This document shows, one piece after another, positions 1 through 6,317 of a stretch of 8,731 nucleotides of DNA. Location of the stretch: positions 1-8,731 of the forward strand of contig JAUVWC010000033.1 of assembly GCA_030604325.1 (NCBI GenBank), written 5' to 3'. The position numbers and the translations under genes are program-made. The DNA comes from Candidatus Zixiibacteriota bacterium (GTDB lineage Bacteria; Blakebacterota; Blakebacteria; Blakebacterales; Blakebacteraceae). The notes under the pieces were generated by a model. That model was not told the origin of the DNA. It made no database searches and was given only the letters and a program-made list of their open reading frames with translations. The number at the start of each line of letters is the position of its first letter. Within the stretch, counting starts at the first letter, position 1.

Positions 1-1204
1 CCATGTCGGAGAGGATCACTTCGTCCCCCTCCTGCAGTCCCTGCTTGATTTCGATGCGGTCGACCGACGTCTGGCCGATGCGAACGGTTACACGCACGGC
101 ATAACGGCCTTCATCAATCAATTTGAACATCCCCACGCTGGTGTTGGCCTGCCCCATCGTGGGACGACCCACGTAGAGCACATCATCCAACCGCTCGATG
201 GTGATTATACCCTCAACGCTCTGATCGGGGCGGGCGCCCCGCGGAAGTTCACCATCCAGCTCAATATCTACCGTGACCTGTCCACCCGAAGCCGAGGGAT
301 CGATACGCGCTACATGGCCGGGGACCTTGGCCGACCTTGTATCCACTTCAGCCTCCTGGCCCAGCATAACATCTTTCGCCTGTGTTTCCGGTATCCTCAC
401 CACCGCCTTGAGCCTGCCCGGCTGGATGATGACTCCCAGAACCTGACCGGGTGAGACCCACTGCCCGACTTCCAGGTTCAGCTCCCGCACGACTCCACTG
501 GTTCCAGCTTTAACGTTCATAGACTCGAGACGCCGATTGTGGAACTCGACCAGCTCCTGCAGGCGTTCTATCTGAGACTGCTGCGCCGCCAGCTGGAGTT
601 CAATTCCTTCGGTTTTAACCCGAAGCGTACGCTCTTCGATTTCCAGGCGATCCTTCAGTTCATTCACTTCGTCCTGTGTGCGCTCCAGTTCAAGTCGTGA
701 AACTTCCTCCTGGACCTCGTTGAACGCTTCCAGTCGGCGTTCCGCGTCGCGGTGTTGGTTGCGCACGCGGTTGACCGTGATCCTCTGGTTGAGAACACCA
801 GTTTCCAATGAGTTGGTGAGGGTCACCAGCGCTGCTTCGGCAACCGTGAGCTGACGCTGCTGCTCCAGGGCATCCAGCTCAACCTGCGGATTGGTCAATT
901 CCAGGAGAAGGGTTTCCGGCTCGGTTACCAGACCCGGTTCGGCTACTACCCTCGCCACCCGGCCGGCCGTTTCGGCAGAGATATATACGATGTCCTTCGG
1001 GCGCAGATATCCGGTTCCCCGCACCTGGCGCAGCATAGGGCCGCGCTTGACGGTGTCGGTCCAGATAATTGCCGCGTCTACGGACGGGGCAGCCGGCTCC
1101 AAGCTTTTCATGAACCACGTGATGGCAGCCAACCCCACCACTACGGCGACCGCAATCCCTATATAGCGGCCCTTCTTGCTTTTTGGTTCAAGTACAATGT
1201 CCAC
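1..1204 (-). CDS. HlyD/MacA-family efflux periplasmic adaptor subunit (3' end off the window)
   Basis: A membrane-fusion (adaptor) protein that would link an inner-membrane exporter to an outer-membrane channel. 401 codons are readable and the frame is still open at base 1. It starts at GTG (1204); an in-frame TAG lies four codons upstream, so no longer start is possible. Order of parts: short basic cytoplasmic N-terminus; one transmembrane anchor (about residues 14-31, IGIAVAVVVGLAAITWF); first lipoyl half with AETAGRV (78-84) and PGLVTEPETLLLEL (90-103); long Glu/Arg/Leu-rich coiled-coil hairpin (about 105-230); second lipoyl half with AGTSGVVRELNLEVGQWV (233-250) and PGQVLG; beta-barrel domain; membrane-proximal part ending GLQEGDEVILSDM. 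That ending normally lies close to the family C-terminus, so only a few residues should be missing. The family is usually followed by MacB-like ABC or RND genes, which would lie left of this window. The substrate cannot be inferred. Confidence 0.9.
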   Translation of the reverse strand, partial: MDIVLEPKSKKGRYIGIAVAVVVGLAAITWFMKSLEPAAPSVDAAIIWTDTVKRGPMLRQVRGTGYLRPKDIVYISAETAGRVARVVAEPGLVTEPETLLLELTNPQVELDALEQQRQLTVAEAALVTLTNSLETGVLNQRITVNRVRNQHRDAERRLEAFNEVQEEVSRLELERTQDEVNELKDRLEIEERTLRVKTEGIELQLAAQQSQIERLQELVEFHNRRLESMNVKAGTSGVVRELNLEVGQWVSPGQVLGVIIQPGRLKAVVRIPETQAKDVMLGQEAEVDTRSAKVPGHVARIDPSASGGQVTVDIELDGELPRGARPDQSVEGIITIERLDDVLYVGRPTMGQANTSVGMFKLIDEGRYAVRVTVRIGQTSVDRIEIKQGLQEGDEVILSDM

Positions 1205-1252
1205 GGAAGACTTCTACCTGCTCTTGATTTCCCAACATCCTACGGTTGTAGC

Positions 1253-1281
1253 AACATAACACATAAACAGGTGGTGTTCAT
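1253..1281 (-). promoter_or_regulatory. Candidate extended -10 promoter for the efflux adaptor gene
   Basis: On the minus strand an extended -10 element TGTTATGTT (TGn followed by TATGTT, 4 of 6 matches to consensus) lies at 1261-1253, about 49 bp before the GTG start of the adaptor gene. The hexamer 17 bp further upstream, ATGAAC (1281-1276), matches the -35 consensus poorly. The -10 overlaps one arm of the inverted repeat at 1257-1287, the arrangement expected of a repressor operator. This is motif reading only. Confidence 0.3.
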
Positions 1282-1287
1282 GTGTTA
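1257..1287. promoter_or_regulatory. 31-bp inverted repeat, likely operator of the efflux gene
   Basis: The outer arms TAACACAT (1257-1264) and ATGTGTTA (1280-1287) are perfect complements. After one mismatch the symmetry resumes as AACA (1266-1269) and TGTT (1275-1278) around a 5-nt centre, giving 12 of 13 symmetric pairs. No T-run follows on either strand, so an intrinsic terminator is unlikely. It lies 53 bp upstream of the adaptor start and overlaps a candidate -10. Size and position resemble operators bound by dimeric repressors such as TetR or MarR types, which often control efflux genes. No regulator gene is visible in the window, so the binding protein is unknown. Confidence 0.5.
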
Positions 1288-1309
1288 CGGAGGTCGGCCC
1301 GGCAAGGTT

Positions 1310-1321
1310 CCACTTAAGTGG
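1310..1321. repeat. 12-bp perfect palindrome CCACTTAAGTGG
   Basis: A gapless 12-bp palindrome sits 44 bp past the nfo stop and 105 bp before the efflux adaptor start. With no natural loop and no T-run it would make a poor terminator hairpin, so a protein-binding site is more plausible than an RNA structure. It is a second symmetric element within the same 161-bp gap as the longer inverted repeat. Chance occurrence of one 12-mer palindrome cannot be excluded. Confidence 0.35.
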
Positions 1322-1365
1322 GGTCAACAGCCGCCACCCCGGCAGGGTCTCGTATCACCCGCAAA

Positions 1366-2295
1366 TCAATTCGTCCCGCCATGCCAACTTCCTCCGGCCA
1401 GACGGCGCAGACGCGCCAGATTCCTCACGTCGGCATCAAATGCTTTCGGAGTCTCGATCACCTTGGGGATCAGGTGGAGTCTCGGATCGGTCATGAGATT
1501 GCGGAATCCCGCATCTCCTATCTCCCCCTCCCCGATATGCGCGTGGCGATCGCGCAACGAGCCGAGCGGCTTCATGCTGTCATTCAGGTGGATGGCCTTT
1601 ATCAGTTCCAACCCGACCGAGGTTTCGAACGCCAGGATCGTTTCTTCGTAACCTTCGGAATCTCTCAGTTCATAGCCGGCGGCAAAGATGTGGCAGCTGT
1701 CGAGGCAGACACCCACACGCCCGGGCGCATCCACTGCTTCCAGCATCATGGCGAGTTCTTCGGGGTTGCGGCCGATACCGGTCCCCTGTCCGGCGGTAGT
1801 CTCCAGCAGGATCATCGTGTCTACATCAGGCGTCTTGTCGAAGACCCTCAACAGGCAGGAGGATAGACGGGCGATACCTGTTTCTATACCGGCCCTGCCA
1901 CGGGCACCGGGATGGATCACCAGCCAGGGCAGGCCGAGCCGCTGGCACCGCATCAGCTCCTCAATGGTGCAGGCGATCGATCGTTCCCGGATGGCCGGAT
2001 CTCCGGAAGCCAGGTTCACCAGATAAGTGTTGTGCGCAAACGCGGGCCAGATGCCCGTTCGCTCCCGCTCTGCCCAGAACTCCTCTACGTCCTCATCCCT
2101 GAGGGGCGCCCCTCGCCACCGGCTGTTGTTCTTCACGAAGATCTGCATGACCGCACAACCGGCCTCCTCCCCGCGGCCGAACGCTTTGGCGGCGCCCCCG
2201 GCGATAGACATGTGGCTGCCGAGTGGTAATCCGCCGTTGGCCACCACCGCCGGCCCAAGCTCATCGGTTACTACTCTATTTGGAGTGTGAGACAT
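1366..2295 (-). CDS. nfo: Deoxyribonuclease IV (AP endonuclease family 2)
   Basis: A cytoplasmic base-excision-repair enzyme that cuts the DNA backbone 5' to abasic sites and trims blocked 3' ends. The 309-aa product is a TIM-barrel protein of the EndoIV family. All nine expected trinuclear-zinc ligands can be placed by motif: H88 (FAHNTYLVNLA), H128 (VIHPGA), E165 (LLETTAGQGTGIG), D199 and H202 (VCLDSCHIFAAGYE), H236 (AIHLNDS), D249 and H251 (DRHAHIGEG), E281 (IPKVIETP). The usual family length is about 280 aa. The extra residues are at the N-terminus before LGSHMSIAGG, so translation might instead begin at a GTG around residue 17-18. From the ATG at 2295 the gene overlaps the end of the methyltransferase gene by 25 bp, implying co-transcription and probably coupled translation. 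No clear Shine-Dalgarno precedes the ATG. Confidence 0.95.
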   Translation of the reverse strand: MSHTPNRVVTDELGPAVVANGGLPLGSHMSIAGGAAKAFGRGEEAGCAVMQIFVKNNSRWRGAPLRDEDVEEFWAERERTGIWPAFAHNTYLVNLASGDPAIRERSIACTIEELMRCQRLGLPWLVIHPGARGRAGIETGIARLSSCLLRVFDKTPDVDTMILLETTAGQGTGIGRNPEELAMMLEAVDAPGRVGVCLDSCHIFAAGYELRDSEGYEETILAFETSVGLELIKAIHLNDSMKPLGSLRDRHAHIGEGEIGDAGFRNLMTDPRLHLIPKVIETPKAFDADVRNLARLRRLAGGSWHGGTN

Positions 2296-3470
2296 TTCAG
2301 GTACGCCGTCTCGGGTGCGGTAATCTGAGAAGGATGGTCACGGCTCTGACCGCCCCGTGACAGTAGACGCACATGCCTGGAGGCCAGTCCGGCCGCATGT
2401 GCCACAGTATCGGCAAACACCTCTGGGCGGACGTGATGACTGCATGAACAGGTGATCATAACGCCCCCGGCAGCTACTACATCCAGTGCTTTGCGGTTCA
2501 GGTTCAGATATCCTCTCAATCCCGCCCTTACGTGTTTCCTGCTCCTCACGAATGCAGGAGGATCGAGAATCACCATATCGAAGGTCCGACCCCGGGAGCG
2601 GAACTCCTTCAGAACCCCCAGAACGTCACCTTTCACCCACTGCGTCCTGTCCGCAAGGTTGTTGGCCTCAGCATGGCGGGCAGCGAGATCGAGCCCATAC
2701 GAAGAAGTATCAACGCCGGTGGTCCGCTCGGCCCCGGCCCGCAACGCAAGTAATCCCCACGTACCCTGGTAGCAGTAGCAGTCGAGCACTTCCCCCCGGC
2801 TCAAGCCGGGTAGAAGCGCCCTCTGGTTGTCCCTCTGGTCCAGAAAAAGCCCTGTCTTCTGCCCACCCATCAGGTCGACCGCCAGCCGCAGCCCCTCGTA
2901 GGTGACGGTTAGGTCTGGATCAGGTTCGCCATGGAGCACCTCTACCCCTTCCGCCAGTTTTTCCAGCCTACGGATAGGCACATCGTTCCGGGCCACGATA
3001 CAGCGTGGTGCCAGCCGCTTCTCAAGAAGCGACAGGATGGCTGGAAACAGCTTCTCCATACCGGCAGTGGTGACCTGGACCGCGAGGTGATCGGCGTACC
3101 GGTCCACCACCAGTCCCGGCAGGCGGTCACCTTCGGAGAAGACAAGCCGGACCGCCTCCTCCTGCGGGTAGAGACGCCGGCGCAGCTCGAGGGCGGCATC
3201 CAACCGGCCGGCCAGGAACCCTTCGTCCACAGGCCCGTCCGTACGGCGGAGTAACCGAACAGCAATCAGGGAGTGAGGGTTGATATACCCCACGCCCAGG
3301 AACCTCTCCCTACTGGCATACACTCGTACGAGCTGACCGGGTTCGAACTCGACGGTGCTGCTAGCCAGTTCATTGCTGAAGATCCACGGGTGCCCGCGCA
3401 GCACCCGGCGTTCGTGACCCGGCTTAACATCGATACGGGAATAGGCAGATGGTTCAGCAAGCGCACTCAT
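2271..3470 (-). CDS. rlmI: RlmI-type class I SAM-dependent 23S rRNA (cytosine-C5) methyltransferase
   Basis: Predicted to methylate a 23S rRNA cytosine (C1962 in E. coli) using S-adenosylmethionine. The frame is open up to an ATG at 3533, but that stretch contains the upstream gene's intrinsic terminator (3506-3531), so I place the start at the ATG at 3470. This gives 399 aa, close to the 396 aa of E. coli RlmI. In that numbering: N-terminal PUA RNA-binding domain beginning VKPGHERRVLRGHPWIFSNE (15-34); linker GGQKTGLFLDQRDN (202-215); SAM motif I VLDCYCYQGTWG (228-239); acidic motif GVDTS; motif IV DPPAF (303-307); and catalytic-cysteine motif TCSCSHHV (340-347). No Shine-Dalgarno is obvious before the 3470 ATG. 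It is the first gene of a pair with nfo. Exact target specificity is inferred from the family; a related RlmI-like enzyme with another site remains possible. Confidence 0.9.
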   Translation of the reverse strand: MSALAEPSAYSRIDVKPGHERRVLRGHPWIFSNELASSTVEFEPGQLVRVYASRERFLGVGYINPHSLIAVRLLRRTDGPVDEGFLAGRLDAALELRRRLYPQEEAVRLVFSEGDRLPGLVVDRYADHLAVQVTTAGMEKLFPAILSLLEKRLAPRCIVARNDVPIRRLEKLAEGVEVLHGEPDPDLTVTYEGLRLAVDLMGGQKTGLFLDQRDNQRALLPGLSRGEVLDCYCYQGTWGLLALRAGAERTTGVDTSSYGLDLAARHAEANNLADRTQWVKGDVLGVLKEFRSRGRTFDMVILDPPAFVRSRKHVRAGLRGYLNLNRKALDVVAAGGVMITCSCSHHVRPEVFADTVAHAAGLASRHVRLLSRGGQSRDHPSQITAPETAYLKCLTLQIE

Positions 3471-3505
3471 ATGTCTATAAGGTGTATCAGGCTGCCACGG
3501 CTCCC

Positions 3506-3531
3506 AAATAAAAAGGGGCCGGAACGACCCC
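3506..3531 (-). terminator. Intrinsic terminator after the GGDEF-PilZ gene
   Basis: Reading the minus strand: GGGGTCG (3531-3525), loop TTC, CGGCCCC (3521-3515), then TTTTTATTT (3514-3506). The stem has 7 pairs including one G-U and is directly followed by a U-rich tract. It starts 47 bp past the stop of the GAF-GGDEF-PilZ gene and 36 bp before the chosen start of the methyltransferase gene, so it separates the two transcription units. Confidence 0.8.
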
Positions 3532-3578
3532 ATTTCTCCCGCAGAGTAATGCCCGCTGTGTAAGAAAAATTGAGATAA

Positions 3579-4886
3579 TCAGGAGAAGCGGGTCAACTCC
3601 TGGTCAAACGCCACCGCTCCACATAACTCGTTCCCTATACTCTCCACCCGGACCAGTCGGCCATCCACTTGCAGTATGATCGGTCTGCCGTCACTGCCGA
3701 GTAGGGGTTTCTGGATACTCATGTGAATCGCGGTGTCCATGTCGACCGGCCGGCGATGGGAGAAAAGCGCTCCTCCCAGCGATACGTTCCTGGTCATGGT
3801 CTGCTCTTCGAACCGACCCCGCTGATCCTCACCGCTGATGACCGTGTTGAGCCGGATAGGAATCCGGCGGTAACTCCGCCTCTCCTCCTCCTTCAGCGGT
3901 TCAAATACCACAATCCGGTCCTTGCCCTCCGACTTGGCAATATAGAGAGCGATATCGGAGTGGTTCACCAGCTCCAGATCGTCGCGCGCATCCCGCGGAT
4001 AGGCAGCTACCCCCAGTGACACGCTGACCCGGCCCGTGGCAACTTCGGAGGCTCCCTCAAGGTCCAGCTCGCTGGTAGCAGCCCGTACACGCTCGGCGAC
4101 GACAGTGGCCAAATCGATCGGTGTCTGAGGAAGAATGATGGCGAATTCCTCCCCCCCGTACCGGACCACATCATCGATGGCTCGAACGTTGTCCTGCATC
4201 ACCTGGGCAAGCGCCTTCAGCGCCGCATCGCCCGCCGGGTGTCCGTACGTATCGTTGTAGATCTTGAAATCGTCGATATCGAGCATAATGAGGCTTAACG
4301 GCTGGCTGAAACGTCGGGCGCGGCCCATCTCACTCACCATCCGCTGCTCAAAATGGCGCCGGTTCCCGAGATTGGTCAGGGCGTCCGTAACCGACTCCTT
4401 CTGCAGTTGTTCGATGCTCTCCAGGAAGCGGTGGCGCTCCAGGCTTATACCGACGACATCGGCCAGCAGTTCCGCGAGTCCCAAATCCTCTTTGGTGAAC
4501 GCCGTACCATCCCGGTGGTCGGTGATATTCAAAACAGCGAGCGGACCACCGGAGGAAACAACAGGAACGCTCATGAAGGAGGTGGTCTGGTAGCGGGGGG
4601 ACCGGAAGTCTCTGAGCCGGGGATCTTTCTCGGCATCGGTGACGAGAATCGACTCCTCGGTGGAGAGTACTCTTCCTGCCACTCCATCGGCCGGGTCGGT
4701 GCCCGGCCAGTGGAGTGCGCGTACCTGCAGCAGCCCCGCATCCGAACGGACAACGATCGAGACTTTTTCCGCCTTCAGCAGTCCCGAAGCGGCATCGACA
4801 AGGAACTGGAGAGCCTGGTCCGCCGATTCGGCGGACTCAAGTTTCTTGAGGAATTTCCGGAGACCTTTAACGTATTGTTCGTTCAT
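3579..4886 (-). CDS. GAF-GGDEF-PilZ protein: predicted diguanylate cyclase with its own c-di-GMP receptor domain
   Basis: Predicted to make cyclic di-GMP from two GTP and also to bind it. Domains of the 435-aa product: GAF sensor (about residues 8-150); GGDEF domain (about 162-330) opening with DALTNLGNRRHF; metal-binding LDIDDFK (202-208) and DTYGHPAGD; active site RYGGEEF (242-248); then a PilZ domain (about 333-435). The inhibitory I-site RAID (R235, D238) lies five residues before GGEEF, the standard spacing, so product inhibition is expected. PilZ has both hallmark motifs: an RxxxR (R336 and R340, within RRSYRR) and NVSLGG (N367, S369, G372; the D/NxSxxG box). No signal peptide or transmembrane segment is visible, so it should be cytoplasmic. 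Only AGG directly touching the ATG resembles a ribosome site. It is monocistronic, with an AT-rich promoter region upstream and a terminator downstream. The GAF ligand is unknown. Confidence 0.93.
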   Translation of the reverse strand: MNEQYVKGLRKFLKKLESAESADQALQFLVDAASGLLKAEKVSIVVRSDAGLLQVRALHWPGTDPADGVAGRVLSTEESILVTDAEKDPRLRDFRSPRYQTTSFMSVPVVSSGGPLAVLNITDHRDGTAFTKEDLGLAELLADVVGISLERHRFLESIEQLQKESVTDALTNLGNRRHFEQRMVSEMGRARRFSQPLSLIMLDIDDFKIYNDTYGHPAGDAALKALAQVMQDNVRAIDDVVRYGGEEFAIILPQTPIDLATVVAERVRAATSELDLEGASEVATGRVSVSLGVAAYPRDARDDLELVNHSDIALYIAKSEGKDRIVVFEPLKEEERRSYRRIPIRLNTVISGEDQRGRFEEQTMTRNVSLGGALFSHRRPVDMDTAIHMSIQKPLLGSDGRPIILQVDGRLVRVESIGNELCGAVAFDQELTRFS

Positions 4887-4933
4887 CCTGTTTTGCGGCT
4901 GGCGAAGTTACGACACAGAAAAAACGACACTTA

Positions 4934-4963
4934 AGAATATGAAGCCGACAATATAGCTTACAA
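4934..4963 (-). promoter_or_regulatory. Candidate promoter for the GGDEF-PilZ gene
   Basis: On the minus strand TTGTAA (4963-4958, 4 of 6 to the -35 consensus) and TATTCT (4939-4934, 4 of 6 to the -10) are separated by 18 bp, within the most AT-rich part of the divergent gap. A TATATT hexamer nearby is an alternative -10. Transcription would start about 40 bp before the ATG at 4886. A direct repeat ACGACAC at 4910-4916 and 4924-4930 lies between. Weak, motif-based only. Confidence 0.28.
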
Positions 4964-5002
4964 CACATGTTAGACATAATAAGAATGCGTGGCTTGGTGG
5001 TT

Positions 5003-5025
5003 GCCCTCGTGGCGAGGCTTTTGTT
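5003..5025 (+). promoter_or_regulatory. Hairpin with T-run just upstream of the P1 peptidase gene
   Basis: CCTCG (5005-5009), loop TGG, CGAGG (5013-5017), extendable by G5003-C5018 with a bulge, then TTTTGTT (5019-5025). This has the form of a short intrinsic terminator, but no plus-strand gene lies upstream of it. It sits 15 bp before the ATG at 5040. It also overlaps a possible promoter (TTGCCC at 5001-5006, TAGCAT at 5025-5030, 18-bp spacer), in which case it would not be transcribed from that promoter. It could be a leader attenuator if transcription starts further upstream, or chance. Confidence 0.3.
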
Positions 5026-5039
5026 AGCATAGCACGGTC

Positions 5040-6257
5040 ATGATGAAGGCTACCTCCGATGCATGTTTCCGTCTCCGAGGTTTTATGGCTCTGTTCGTGT
5101 TAATCCTGGCCGCGGCAACACTGCCGCACAGTGATGCCCAGGAAGGTGGAACATCCCAGCGCCCCCGGGCCCACGATCTTGGAATTGTTATCGGTACCTT
5201 CTCCTCCGGCCCACTCAACACCATCACCGACGTACCCGGTGTGAGGGTGGGACAGGTCTCCCTCATCCAGGGAGAGGACATCAGGACAGGGGTTACCGCC
5301 ATCGTCCCTCACGGGGGGAACATATTCTGGGAAAAGGTCCCCGGAGCCCTGTTCGTGGGCAACGCCTTCGGGAAGCTCGCCGGCGCCACTCAGGTGCAGG
5401 AACTGGGCACGCTCGAAACGCCGATCCTGCTCTGCGGTACCCTGAACGTGCCGCGGGTGGCCGACGCTCTCATCAGCTACATGATCTCCCTGCCGGAAAT
5501 GGAGCGTGTCGGCTCCATCAACCCGGTCGTGGGCGAGACCAACGACGGCAGCCTTAACGACATCAGGGGGCGGCATATCGGTGAACAGGAGGTGTTCGAA
5601 GCGATCGCCTCCGCTTCCACCGGTCCGGTGGCCGAGGGATCGGTGGGCGCCGGCGTGGGTACGCGCGCGCTCGGGTTCAAGGGCGGCATCGGTACCAGCA
5701 GCCGTGTCGTCGAAATCCGCAGTGCCGGCACATACACAGTTGGAGTGCTGGTTCAGACCAACTTCGGAGGAAGCCTGCAGGTAAACGGTGCCCCAGTCGG
5801 CAGGGAGATCCGTCGCCGCCTCAGGGAGAGGGAGCCGGACATCGAGCTCGAACAACCCGGTGACCAGGGTTCGTGCATGATCGTCGTGGCCACCGACGCC
5901 CCCCTGGAGGCCCGAAACCTGAAACGTCTGGCCGCGCGGGCCCTGGGCGGGATGGCCCGGGCAGGGGCGAGCTTCAGCGGCGGCTCCGGAGACTATGTGC
6001 TGGCTTTCTCCACTGCCGAGAGCGTCCGCGTCCACAGCCGGCAAGGAGACCGCCTGCGGCAGGGCCCCCACCTGGGAAACGACGCCATGAGCGGGCTGTT
6101 CAGGGCCGTGATGGATGCCACCGAGGAGGCCATCTTGAACAGCCTGCTGCGCGCCACAACCGTCACCGGCCGCGGCGGCAATACCAGCCGGGCTATCCCC
6201 ATCGATTTGTTTGTGGAAATATGTAAGGAGTACAACGTTCTTCCGCCTCAACCCTGA
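5040..6257 (+). CDS. Secreted P1-family peptidase (DmpA / S58, L-aminopeptidase/D-esterase type)
   Basis: A predicted self-activating aminopeptidase of the DmpA/BapA family. Members remove N-terminal residues from peptides, amides or esters and some accept D- or beta-amino substrates; specificity cannot be read here. The 405-aa product starts MMKATS and has a Sec signal: basic n-region, hydrophobic core FMALFVLILAAATL (15-28), likely cleavage after S31-D32-A33. Family motifs include ITDVPGVRVGQ (62-72), TGVTAIVPHGG (83-93), GNAFGKLAG, NPVVGETNDGSLND (161-174), VQTNFGG (239-244, N241 matching the conserved active-site Asn) and SFSGGSGDYVLAFST (311-325). The expected autocleavage site is G277-S278 in DQGSCMIVVATDAP; Ser278 would become the N-terminal nucleophile of the small subunit. 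No Shine-Dalgarno is seen, so the start is less certain than the frame; the second ATG (5043) is equally possible. The asparaginase-type gene follows after 60 bp. Confidence 0.93.
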   Translation: MMKATSDACFRLRGFMALFVLILAAATLPHSDAQEGGTSQRPRAHDLGIVIGTFSSGPLNTITDVPGVRVGQVSLIQGEDIRTGVTAIVPHGGNIFWEKVPGALFVGNAFGKLAGATQVQELGTLETPILLCGTLNVPRVADALISYMISLPEMERVGSINPVVGETNDGSLNDIRGRHIGEQEVFEAIASASTGPVAEGSVGAGVGTRALGFKGGIGTSSRVVEIRSAGTYTVGVLVQTNFGGSLQVNGAPVGREIRRRLREREPDIELEQPGDQGSCMIVVATDAPLEARNLKRLAARALGGMARAGASFSGGSGDYVLAFSTAESVRVHSRQGDRLRQGPHLGNDAMSGLFRAVMDATEEAILNSLLRATTVTGRGGNTSRAIPIDLFVEICKEYNVLPPQP

Positions 6258-6258
6258 T

Positions 6259-6283
6259 CGGCCCATCGGGGCAGCAAGGGCCG
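6259..6283 (+). repeat. Intercistronic hairpin between the two hydrolase genes
   Basis: A perfect 6-bp inverted repeat CGGCCC (6259-6264) and GGGCCG (6278-6283) with a 13-nt loop begins one base after the peptidase stop codon. No T-run follows, so it is not a standard terminator. In a co-transcribed mRNA it could slow decay of the upstream part or set relative expression. Chance is possible at this GC content. Confidence 0.35.
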
Positions 6284-6303
6284 CAACAGCCACAAAAGAC
6301 ACG

Positions 6304-6309
6304 AAGGAG
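6304..6309 (+). promoter_or_regulatory. Ribosome binding site of the asparaginase-type gene
   Basis: AAGGAG lies 8 nt before the ATG at 6318. It is the clearest Shine-Dalgarno in the window and fixes this start. It contrasts with the P1 peptidase just upstream, which has none. Confidence 0.8.
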
Positions 6310-6317
6310 CGGAAAAG

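Noticed and set aside
1318..1866. A 182-codon plus-strand frame opposite nfo
   Set aside because: It is antisense to a gene with all nine metal ligands conserved; its low-complexity composition suggests a shadow frame.
4962..4970. AACACATGT, sharing the 8-mer AACACATG with the minus strand of the inverted repeat at 1257-1287, considered as a second binding site
   Set aside because: Only an 8-mer is shared, the surrounding symmetry is poor, and an 8-base match in a window this size may be chance.
5100..6302. A 400-codon open frame on the minus strand opposite the P1 peptidase gene
   Set aside because: It mirrors a strongly supported family member, has no recognisable motif, is rich in Gly/Ala/His/Asp as antisense frames of GC-rich genes tend to be, and covers no region lacking a gene.
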